From: an uncultured Parabacteroides sp.
GTDB taxonomy: Bacteria; Bacteroidota; Bacteroidia; Bacteroidales; Tannerellaceae
Assembly (NCBI GenBank): GCA_900552465.1
Contig: URZO01000074.1
Span: 1 to 21,442, forward strand
Direction of reading: 5' to 3'
Length of the DNA stretch: 21,442 nt
The position numbers were made by a program, and so were the translations under genes. Each line of letters starts with the position of its first letter. Position 1 is the stretch's first letter. The notes beneath the pieces are model-generated. The model saw only the letters and a program-made list of their open reading frames with translations. It made no database searches and was not told where the DNA came from. Of this stretch, positions 15,445 to 21,442 are shown piece by piece.

Positions 15445-16848
15445 ATGGCAATAAAATCAAGCATACATATCAAACCTTGCAACACCAAATCAAGCGAGGC
15501 TCACAACAGGAGGACTGCCGAGTATATGCGTAATATCGGAGAGTCCAGAATCTACATTGTGTCCGAACTCTCTGCCGACAACGAGCAGTGGGTAAACCCG
15601 GACTTCGGCAATTCGAATTTGCAGACGCACTACGACAACATCAAACGGATGGTAAAGGAGAAGACAGGTCGTGCCATGCAGGAGAAAGAGCGTGAGCGCA
15701 AAGGGAAGAACGGAAAAATCATAAAAGTGGCAGGATGCTCGCCTATCCGTGAGGGTGTGTTGCTCATCAAACCGGACACCACACTGGCAGACGTAAAGAA
15801 ATTTGGCGAAGAATGCCAAAGACGCTGGGGCATCACTCCGCTTCAAATCTTCCTGCACAAAGATGAAGGGCATTGGCTGAACGGACAGCCTAATGCAGAG
15901 GACAAGGAAAGTTTCCAAGTAGGTAAAAAATGGTTCAAGCCAAATTATCATGCTCATATCGTTTTCGACTGGATGAACCACAACACAGGCAAGAGCCGAA
16001 AGCTCAATGACAATGATATGATGGAAATGCAGACCTTGGCATCCGACATCCTATTTATGGAACGTGGAAAATCCAAAACCATTACAGGCAAGGAGCATTT
16101 GGAGCGAAGCGATTTCATCATCGAGAAACAGAAAGCCGAACTGCAACGTATAGATGAAACCAAGCGACACAAGGAACAACAGATAAATCTTGCTGAACAG
16201 GAGCTGAAACAGGTGAAATCAGAAATACGCACTGACAGGCTAAAGAAAACAGCCACCAATGCAGCCACCGCCATAGCAAGCGGTGTCGGTTCTCTTTTCG
16301 GAAGTGGAAAATTGAAAGAGCTGGAACAAGCCAACGAGAAATTGCGTCAGGAAGTGGTCAAGCGCAATAAGGGTATTGACGAACTAAAAGCCAAGATGCA
16401 ACAAATGCAGGAACAGCACGGCAAACAGATACGCAATCTTCAAGGAATACACAACCAAGAACTTGAAACCAAAGACAGAGAAATATCACGACTGAATACC
16501 ATCCTTGAAAAAGCGTTCAATTGGTTTCCATTGCTCAAGGAAATGTTGAGAATGGAAAAACTATGTTATGCCATCGGATTTACCAAAGATATGGTAAATA
16601 GCCTTTTGACAAAAAAGGAAGCTATCAGATGTAATGGAAAAATCTATTCCGAAGAACATAGACGAAGATTTGAAATCAAAAACGACATCTTCAAAGTAGA
16701 AAAAAATCCGACCGATAATCGTAAATTAATACTAACTATAAACAAACAGCCGATAGGAGAATGGTTCAAGGAGCAATGGGAGAAATTAAGGCATGGTTTG
16801 CGACAATCAGCAGAAGAACCAAGAAAAAGTAGAGGATTCAGAATGTAA
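15445..16848 (+). CDS. MobV-like (Pre/Mob) relaxase
   Basis: A 467-residue mobilization protein expected to nick oriT and lead one strand into the recipient. The N-terminal catalytic domain (about 1-215) contains an N-terminal MobV-like segment (HIKPCNTKSSEAHNRR, 8-23), an HKDEGH motif with H138, D140, E141 and H143, and YHAHIVFDW with H169 and H171. The histidine and acidic residues match the metal-binding motif of this superfamily (HxDE...HxH). A long coiled coil (about 225-360, with a short glycine- and alanine-rich break near 255-275) leads to a basic C-terminal region ending KSRGFRM. Tyr36 or Tyr63 might be the nicking residue; this is not resolved. The gene is preceded by the hairpin array and followed by the cargo leader. 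Confidence 0.85.
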   Translation: MAIKSSIHIKPCNTKSSEAHNRRTAEYMRNIGESRIYIVSELSADNEQWVNPDFGNSNLQTHYDNIKRMVKEKTGRAMQEKERERKGKNGKIIKVAGCSPIREGVLLIKPDTTLADVKKFGEECQRRWGITPLQIFLHKDEGHWLNGQPNAEDKESFQVGKKWFKPNYHAHIVFDWMNHNTGKSRKLNDNDMMEMQTLASDILFMERGKSKTITGKEHLERSDFIIEKQKAELQRIDETKRHKEQQINLAEQELKQVKSEIRTDRLKKTATNAATAIASGVGSLFGSGKLKELEQANEKLRQEVVKRNKGIDELKAKMQQMQEQHGKQIRNLQGIHNQELETKDREISRLNTILEKAFNWFPLLKEMLRMEKLCYAIGFTKDMVNSLLTKKEAIRCNGKIYSEEHRRRFEIKNDIFKVEKNPTDNRKLILTINKQPIGEWFKEQWEKLRHGLRQSAEEPRKSRGFRM

Positions 16849-16859
16849 TCTTGATAGTA

Positions 16860-16893
16860 TTTGATTGTATCTCAATAAAATTCCATATCTTTG
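16860..16893 (+). promoter_or_regulatory. Cargo operon promoter candidate
   Basis: TTTG at 16860-16863 and TATCTTTG at 16886-16893 (exact TAnnTTTG), separated by 22 bp, one more than the usual range. Transcription would start near 16900, about 220 nt before the first cargo gene, so the long hairpin lies within the leader. Confidence 0.5.
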
Positions 16894-16958
16894 TAAGTGG
16901 ATTAGGGCAACCATTTCCAAGACATAGAAGAAAAAGAAGAAGCGTTATGCTTATCTTG

Positions 16959-17076
16959 TACTTGAAAACGTAGGAAATTTTCAAATTGGATACAAGGATA
17001 GCATAGTGGTTCTCACGCTATAGCGTGGGCTGCTATTGTTACATCTGTATCCAAGGTTTCCTACGACCTTCAAGTA
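16959..17076 (+). ncRNA. 118-nt structured leader or small RNA (long imperfect hairpin)
   Basis: Complementary blocks nest in order: 16959-16966 with 17069-17076 (8 bp), 16969-16977 with 17057-17065 (9 bp), 16986-16994 with 17046-17054 (9 bp), 16998-17003 with 17031-17036 (6 bp), and a perfect 14-bp palindrome at the tip, 17014-17027 (CACGCTATAGCGTG). Only short internal loops separate them. No T run follows, so it is not a simple terminator. It could be a regulatory leader, a small RNA or a DNA-level cruciform; I do not recognise the class. Confidence 0.5.
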
Positions 17077-17121
17077 GAGTGTGGCATACAGTTCCACGCT
17101 TCGTGTTAAAAGGTATATAGT

Positions 17122-18381
17122 ATGATTTTTAAATGGCTTAAAAAACTGTTTGGATTATATGATAGTTCACCAACTGAAATCCTTTCAAATGGTGAACTCA
17201 AGCCATCTGCACCTAAATCGCTTTGTGATGAATTTGACAAAAGAAAAGAACGTGTAAAGCAAAATAGGGACAAACTTAAACAATCATCAACTGATTGGTA
17301 TGTTTTAAATATTCCTCCCCAAAAAGATGAATTACAAACTCGTGTCTTTTCACCGCATAAATTTGAGAATATACCTTCTCTCCAAGCTTTAAAAGATGAA
17401 AGATTAAGAAAAGAGGCATATGAATTAAAAGTACGAGAGGAAAAGGCAAAATTATTATTGGATAAACTTGAAATCCTTATTGCGCAGCGAAAGTGTCAAG
17501 AGGCAAAGCAAATAATGGATGAAATTACGCATAAAATAGTGCGTACAAAAGATTCGATTATAATAAAACAATATGCGAATATACAAAAATCATTATCTGA
17601 ATTAGAAAAAGAATTAGAACATGAAAGATTTGTTAAGTTAGCCGAAGAGCAAAAACGCAAAGAGGAAGAAGAACGTAAGAAAAGAGAAAGAGAAGAAAAG
17701 GAAAAGGTAGAGAATGAAAAAAGAATAGCAGAAGAACGAATACGGCGACAGCAGGAAGCAAATAGACTTGCGGAAGAAGCCCAAAAAAAAGAACAAGCCG
17801 AACAAGCGGAAAGGCAAAGATTGGAATCGTTGTCTGCTGAACGCAAAGAAAATTGGCTTGCATTCAAGCAAGTATTGGAAAACAATGGTATCCGCTATTT
17901 GTATCATTTTACAGATAGAAGGAATATTCCATCCATTAAACGGCATGGAGGGTTGTTGTCTTGGAGTTATTGTGAAAAGCATAAAATCGACATACCGAAT
18001 CCCGGAGGCGGAAATTTAAGCCGTAATTTGGATGAGATGCGGAATTTACAAGACTATGTTCGTTTGAGCTTCACAACAGAACATCCTATGATGTATGTTG
18101 CCATGAAAGATGGGAGAATTAGTAATCCTGTCATTCTAAGAATAGATCCAAGTGTGGTATATTTGCAGCATACAATGTATGCAGACATGAATGCTACAAC
18201 TACGAAACGAACACCTAATATAGGCAAATCCTTGGAAGATTTTAAGAAAATACATTTTTCCACCGTTAAGGCACATAAACATTTTGATTTAGACGAAAAT
18301 GAACGACCGTATTTCCAAGCGGAAGTAATGGTCATGACATTCATTCCCAAGAAATATATTATAAACCTTGATACTTTTTGA
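17122..18381 (+). CDS. Coiled-coil DarT-like (DUF4433) ADP-ribosyltransferase
   Basis: A 419-residue protein with an N-terminal basic/aromatic helix (MIFKWLKKLFG), a long charged coiled coil (about 90-245, rich in Glu, Lys and Arg) and a C-terminal ADP-ribosyltransferase domain (about 253-415). The domain follows the DarT pattern: YLYHFTDRRNIPSI with NAD-binding H262, a GGLLS segment, DYVRLSF with R314, TTEHPMMYVAM, and a late QAEVMV with candidate catalytic E401. DarT enzymes modify bases in single-stranded DNA, and related members modify guanosine; they act as toxins or anti-phage effectors. Typical DarT is about 200-230 residues, so the N-terminal half is an addition. First gene of a tight operon, 2 nt from the next. 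The target is inferred, not shown. Confidence 0.75.
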   Translation: MIFKWLKKLFGLYDSSPTEILSNGELKPSAPKSLCDEFDKRKERVKQNRDKLKQSSTDWYVLNIPPQKDELQTRVFSPHKFENIPSLQALKDERLRKEAYELKVREEKAKLLLDKLEILIAQRKCQEAKQIMDEITHKIVRTKDSIIIKQYANIQKSLSELEKELEHERFVKLAEEQKRKEEEERKKREREEKEKVENEKRIAEERIRRQQEANRLAEEAQKKEQAEQAERQRLESLSAERKENWLAFKQVLENNGIRYLYHFTDRRNIPSIKRHGGLLSWSYCEKHKIDIPNPGGGNLSRNLDEMRNLQDYVRLSFTTEHPMMYVAMKDGRISNPVILRIDPSVVYLQHTMYADMNATTTKRTPNIGKSLEDFKKIHFSTVKAHKHFDLDENERPYFQAEVMVMTFIPKKYIINLDTF

Positions 18382-18383
18382 TT

Positions 18384-19082
18384 ATGATATACATAGAAAG
18401 TAGGAAACGAAAATTGGAGAAGATAAAAGAAGAATATCCAGACGCTGTAATCTTGGATATCACTTCTAACTCAGAGACTCGGTATGCAAAGATTCTGAGT
18501 CCATTTTATCCTCATGGGAACATTCCTATTCCTTTTACTGACGGATTAAAGGCAACTTGTGTTGAAGCTGTGTGGCAAGGGTTAAAGGTCTTTGAAGGTG
18601 TAGGCGTTGATTTTGCAACATTTAAGAATGACACCATGCGTGATTTGAAAAGAACGGTACGGAAATATGGTGTACCCAAAGGGCACAGTAAGGGTGCATA
18701 CAGCAAAGAGCTGTTGGGGTATTTTGAAGCAAGAATGCTCATTTATCTTCCTACCTATAAATGGGTGTTAGATAATGTGCCAGAAGTCCACCATGTTGTA
18801 GAGAGAATAAAGGAACAAAGCAAAATTCAAGATATAGTCTTACTTGACTATAATACAAATATAGATTTTCGTGATATTTCAAAACCTATGTCTCATGCTG
18901 GCTTGGTAAAATTATATATAGAGGGTAAATATCCTGATAATATGGATAATTATAAGCCTATGAACAAGGAGGAAATAGAAGAGAAAAAAATCAGAGAAAA
19001 AGAATTTAAGAAAGAGTTAAAGAAAAAAGCGAAAGAAAAGAGAAAGGAACAAACCAACAATTTGTTCGACGAAATCAAATAA
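18384..19082 (+). CDS. NADAR-like protein (DUF6939-like), candidate antitoxin
   Basis: The ATG at 18384 (232 residues) lies 2 nt after the preceding stop; an in-frame TTG at 18378 is less likely. Residues about 35-175 resemble the NADAR (DUF1768) fold: LSPFYP (38-43), then CVEAVWQGLKVF (59-70), which parallels the VExxxQxxKF motif with E61, Q65 and K68. NADAR proteins hydrolyse ADP-ribose from modified guanosine and are known as antitoxins of guanosine-type DarT toxins. The C-terminal tail (about 195-225) is almost all Lys and Glu. Being directly downstream of a DarT-like gene strongly suggests a toxin/antitoxin or modify/demodify pair. The match is by motif reading only, and I could not check structure. 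Confidence 0.6.
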   Translation: MIYIESRKRKLEKIKEEYPDAVILDITSNSETRYAKILSPFYPHGNIPIPFTDGLKATCVEAVWQGLKVFEGVGVDFATFKNDTMRDLKRTVRKYGVPKGHSKGAYSKELLGYFEARMLIYLPTYKWVLDNVPEVHHVVERIKEQSKIQDIVLLDYNTNIDFRDISKPMSHAGLVKLYIEGKYPDNMDNYKPMNKEEIEEKKIREKEFKKELKKKAKEKRKEQTNNLFDEIK

Positions 19083-19094
19083 TCAAAAAATATA

Positions 19095-20597
19095 ATGACA
19101 ATGAATAATTTACATGAATATATCGGCTTGATTATTGCTATAATAGTTGTCTTGATTGTTATTGCAGCCCAAATCTATAGCTTTCTTAAAACAAAGAAAA
19201 AAATTTCAGAATTGGAAGGTCTATTTGAAGATGTTGATAATTTGTCTCTCAAAGAAACATCGATAACATCTGGTATCTTGCAAAATAAGTCCTCATTACA
19301 GAAGTTCTTGCAGAACATACCTTCCCGTTATAGCGATGAAGATGATAGCGGTGATGAATATACAGATTTGTCGTTGATAGTTCCTCAAAACAAAAATATC
19401 TATGGGAAATTAGGATTGATTATTTATCGCACTAATGAATATTTGTGCAAAAACACTGGAACAAGCGCAGATTTGGGAATACTTGAAGATATTTGTGATA
19501 GTCAAAAAGGAGCATTAGAAGATGAAATACATAATAGCCTTAACGTTCCTCTTTATTTAGGTTTAGCAGGAACATTCGTTGGTATAATTACGGGGCTGAT
19601 AGGGGTTGATTTCAATCAGATTTTTGGCGAAACTGATAATTTAAGTGGATTGCAGCATCTTTTGTATGGTATTATAGCAGCCATGTGCGCAAGTTTACTG
19701 GGATTGGGCTTTACTGTATATAATAGCGCTATATCATATAAATCTGCTGTAGCCAAATCCAATGAGGGCAAAGAAGAATACATGAACTTTTTAAGAAGAG
19801 AGTTGATGCCGTTATTATCAAATAGTATGGCTTCAAGTCTAAATTCATTAAAAGGTGTGCTTGGACATTTTGTGGACAAGTTCGGACGTAATCTTGATGC
19901 GTATGCTAATTCGGCAGAATTATTGAATGACAATCTTGAAAAACAGCATCTTGTCTTAGCCGAAATAAATAAACTGAGCCTTACGCAAACGGCTAATAAA
20001 ATAGCTGCAACATTTATGCAGTTAAAAGATTCTGCCGATTCTTTAAATGTTTTCAAATCTTATCAAGAACAACTTAATTCTACCATAGCAAATGTATCAG
20101 GTATTGTTAATCAAACTCAAACAATCATTGATAAGTTCAAGGACTTTTCTACAGGATTGTCTGTGGTGGTCAGTAATCAAAACAAGACAACAGAACTTCA
20201 ACGCGAATTTCAAGAAGCCATAACGACTCATTTTCCAACAGGAGCAGAAGCAAGGGATATTTGGAGAAAGGAATTTGACTTGTTTATATCTGAAGGGAAG
20301 CAAGTATCTGAAAGCTTATCTACCCAACTTACGGCTTCAACAGAACATATACAAAATTTTGTGGCTAATAATAAAGAGTTCTTTGATACATTTGATAAAT
20401 TGAAAGAAGTGCTTGATACAATGGTACAATATACGCAAGTTCAAGCGGAATGTTATAAGGATATGAAAGGCGAAATCTTAAACCTTAGAACAGATTATCA
20501 TAACGCTCAACTTGATAGCATAGAATTGAACAAATCTATTCTTAAGGCAATAGAAACAATGACAAAATCTATTAAGGACTTAAAAGAAGAAAAGTAA
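19095..20597 (+). CDS. ZorA-like MotA/TolQ/ExbB-family membrane protein
   Basis: A 500-residue protein with one N-terminal membrane segment (about 8-30), a cytoplasmic loop, and two further membrane helices: about 152-172 (PLYLGLAGTFVGIITGLIG) and about 188-212 (YGIIAAMCASLLGLGFTVYN). These are the signature helices of the MotA/ExbB stator family. A long helical tail (about 215-500) is rich in Leu, Asn, Gln and Ser with coiled-coil character. This is the ZorA architecture: a proton-driven stator with a long cytoplasmic tail that relays phage sensing in Zorya defence. Twelve nt separate it from the NADAR-like gene and 2 nt from the ZorB-like gene. It is somewhat short for ZorA. A dedicated transport or motility stator is the alternative, made unlikely by the neighbours. 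Confidence 0.8.
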   Translation: MTMNNLHEYIGLIIAIIVVLIVIAAQIYSFLKTKKKISELEGLFEDVDNLSLKETSITSGILQNKSSLQKFLQNIPSRYSDEDDSGDEYTDLSLIVPQNKNIYGKLGLIIYRTNEYLCKNTGTSADLGILEDICDSQKGALEDEIHNSLNVPLYLGLAGTFVGIITGLIGVDFNQIFGETDNLSGLQHLLYGIIAAMCASLLGLGFTVYNSAISYKSAVAKSNEGKEEYMNFLRRELMPLLSNSMASSLNSLKGVLGHFVDKFGRNLDAYANSAELLNDNLEKQHLVLAEINKLSLTQTANKIAATFMQLKDSADSLNVFKSYQEQLNSTIANVSGIVNQTQTIIDKFKDFSTGLSVVVSNQNKTTELQREFQEAITTHFPTGAEARDIWRKEFDLFISEGKQVSESLSTQLTASTEHIQNFVANNKEFFDTFDKLKEVLDTMVQYTQVQAECYKDMKGEILNLRTDYHNAQLDSIELNKSILKAIETMTKSIKDLKEEK

Positions 20598-20599
20598 TT

Positions 20600-21244
20600 A
20601 TGCCAAGAAACAGAAGTAACACTTTCTGGTTAAGTTATTCTGACCTCATGACAAGCTTATTTTTTATTATGCTTGTTTTATTTATAGTGTGCGTTGTTAA
20701 AATGAAAGGCATTAATGACCAATTAGATAAAGAGGTAAATGCTAAAGAAGAACAGCTCAGAAAAATCGAAGAACTAAATAACTCTATTAAAGAGATAGAT
20801 AATAAGTATTTCGCATACGATGAGCAATTTAAGAGGCATACATTAAAAGACATTGAAGTATCTTTTAATACCTATAGTTCTAATATTTATGATATAGAGC
20901 AAGAGCAACTTGATAAATTACTAAAAGCAGGTCTGGCAATCGCCCATTTTATGAATAGTGCCAAAAGCAAAATTCCAGAAGCTCAATATATGCTTATCAT
21001 AGAAGGACAATCATCAAAAGATTATTATACAAGAAATTATGAGCTTAGCTATGAAAGAGCATTAGCTTTAATTAAATTCTGGTCAAGTAATGGTATTGAG
21101 TTCGATTCACTTGGCAATTGTGAGGTTCTAATTTCAGGAAGTGGACAATCAAGTAAATTTAGAGTTCAACCTGATATTAGAGGGAATAAAGATAACCAAC
21201 GATTCGTTATGCACATAATCCCTAAACCCGGCATCATAGAATAA
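20600..21244 (+). CDS. ZorB-like MotB/OmpA-domain protein
   Basis: A 214-residue inner-membrane protein with a periplasmic peptidoglycan-binding domain. The N-terminus FWLSYSDLMTSLFFIMLVLF carries D15 at the start of its single membrane helix (about 15-33), the proton-carrying Asp of MotB/ZorB proteins. A short coiled coil (about 38-70) precedes an OmpA-like domain (about 83-208) with IEGQSS, then NYELSYERALAL (146-157; compare NxxLSxxRA), and the closing DNQRFVMHIIPK (198-209). With the preceding gene it forms a complete MotAB/ZorAB-type pair. It is the last gene of the operon, followed by a terminator hairpin and the element end. Confidence 0.82.
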   Translation: MPRNRSNTFWLSYSDLMTSLFFIMLVLFIVCVVKMKGINDQLDKEVNAKEEQLRKIEELNNSIKEIDNKYFAYDEQFKRHTLKDIEVSFNTYSSNIYDIEQEQLDKLLKAGLAIAHFMNSAKSKIPEAQYMLIIEGQSSKDYYTRNYELSYERALALIKFWSSNGIEFDSLGNCEVLISGSGQSSKFRVQPDIRGNKDNQRFVMHIIPKPGIIE

Positions 21245-21250
21245 ATCAAA

Positions 21251-21296
21251 AAAGGTAGTCAAATGATAGTATACTAAACTCCATTTGATTACCTTT
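21251..21296 (+). terminator. Terminator hairpin of the cargo operon
   Basis: A 15-bp stem (21251-21265 with 21282-21296) with a single G-T wobble and a 16-nt loop, 7 nt after the last stop codon. The stem ends in TTT, but no longer T run follows, so it may act as an mRNA 3' stabiliser as much as a terminator. Confidence 0.55.
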
Positions 21297-21334
21297 ATAT
21301 AACTGCAATAAAGCTAATCTTAAATAATGCAAAA

Positions 21335-21372
21335 ACACCCAATTTTACATTCTTGGGTGTAAAATTGGGTGT
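21335..21372. promoter_or_regulatory. Arm-type integrase sites, right end
   Basis: One inverted copy acacccaa at 21335-21342 and two direct copies TTGGGTGT at 21353-21360 and 21365-21372, 35 bp from the right attachment core. In the excised circle they would flank the core together with the three left-end copies. Confidence 0.7.
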
Positions 21373-21406
21373 TTATTTCACAATTTGCTGATTTTCAGCA
21401 TTTATT

Positions 21407-21419
21407 GCGGAGAGACAGG
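21407..21419. repeat. Attachment-site core, right copy (in tRNA-Ser 3' end)
   Basis: gcggagagacagg, identical to 8584-8596. It consists of the tRNA acceptor-stem 3' strand, the discriminator base and one flanking base. Confidence 0.8.
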
Positions 21420-21442
21420 GATTCGAACCCCGGGTACCTCGC
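21408..21442 (-). tRNA. tRNA-Ser, 3' part (cut by window end)
   Basis: On the minus strand the sequence ends in a T-arm (CGGGG TTCGAAT CCCTG), then acceptor strand TCTCTCC and discriminator G at 21408, followed by CAA, so CCA is not encoded. A GGAGAGA/TCTCTCC acceptor with discriminator G and what seems to be a long variable arm point to serine. The anticodon lies beyond the window. It keeps its full 3' end because the element supplies the same sequence. Confidence 0.75.

Larger units (their letters stand above)
8584..21419. mobile_element. Integrative and mobilizable element in tRNA-Ser, about 12.8 kb
   Basis: Bounded by a 13-bp direct repeat, of which the right copy is the 3' end of a tRNA gene, the classic signature of tyrosine-integrase insertion. 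Integrase-arm-like octamers sit inside both ends. Contents are integrase, nuclease-like and unknown genes, DUF3853, RepA-like ATPase, primase, relaxase and a four-gene cargo. It is clearly more AT-rich than the left flank. No type IV secretion genes are present, so transfer would need a helper conjugative element. Confidence 0.85.

Noticed and set aside
16959..17076. Retron msr-msd RNA
   Set aside because: The long hairpin suggested it, but no reverse transcriptase gene lies in the window.
17122..18381. Classic DarTG module
   Set aside because: No macro-domain DarG antitoxin gene is adjacent; the neighbour resembles NADAR instead.

Overview
The window appears to come from a member of the Bacteroidota, probably a gut Bacteroidales. 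The GC-rich flank would suit an Alistipes-like host, but the genus is inference. Supporting signs are promoters of the TTTG / TAnnTTTG type, no clear Shine-Dalgarno sites, and Bacteroidota-type families (DUF3853, MobV-like relaxase, RepA-like ATPase plus short primase, IntN-type tyrosine integrase). It falls into a GC-rich chromosomal flank (1 to about 7300), a scarred junction with a broken IS1-family element (about 7300-8583), and an AT-rich integrated mobilizable element (8584-21419) abutting a tRNA-Ser gene cut by the window end.

The flank holds a cobalt/nickel-type ECF transporter: the end of a PDGLE-domain gene, cbiQ and cbiO, tightly packed. A minus-strand FUSC-MFS fusion transporter converges on it. 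Divergent from that are a TonB-dependent receptor of the BtuB type and a secreted nucleoside hydrolase-FmdE fusion protein. Together they look like a metal, corrinoid or cofactor uptake neighbourhood; the substrate is not shown by the sequence.

The element is bounded by a 13-bp direct repeat (8584-8596 and 21407-21419), the right copy being the 3' end of tRNA-Ser. Inside each end are three copies of an octamer (TTGGGTGT) that look like arm-type integrase sites. In order, the backbone encodes a tyrosine integrase, a DUF1016 (YhcG-type) PDDEXK nuclease, an unknown coiled-coil protein, a DUF3853 DNA-binding protein, a RepA-like ATPase, a CHC2/Toprim primase and a MobV-like relaxase. A repeat cluster between ATPase and primase looks like a replication origin, and a dense hairpin array before the relaxase looks like oriT. 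There are no conjugation (tra) genes, so the element should depend on a helper.

The cargo (17122-21244) is the most interesting part. It is a compact, AT-rich four-gene operon: a coiled-coil DarT-like ADP-ribosyltransferase, a NADAR-like protein (a fold known to remove ADP-ribose from guanosine), a ZorA-like MotA/ExbB-family membrane protein and a ZorB-like MotB/OmpA protein. No zorC, zorD or zorE is present. It is preceded by a promoter and a 118-nt imperfect hairpin in the presumed leader. I read it as a candidate anti-phage system in which a Zorya-like cell-envelope motor or sensor is joined to an ADP-ribosylation toxin/antitoxin pair.
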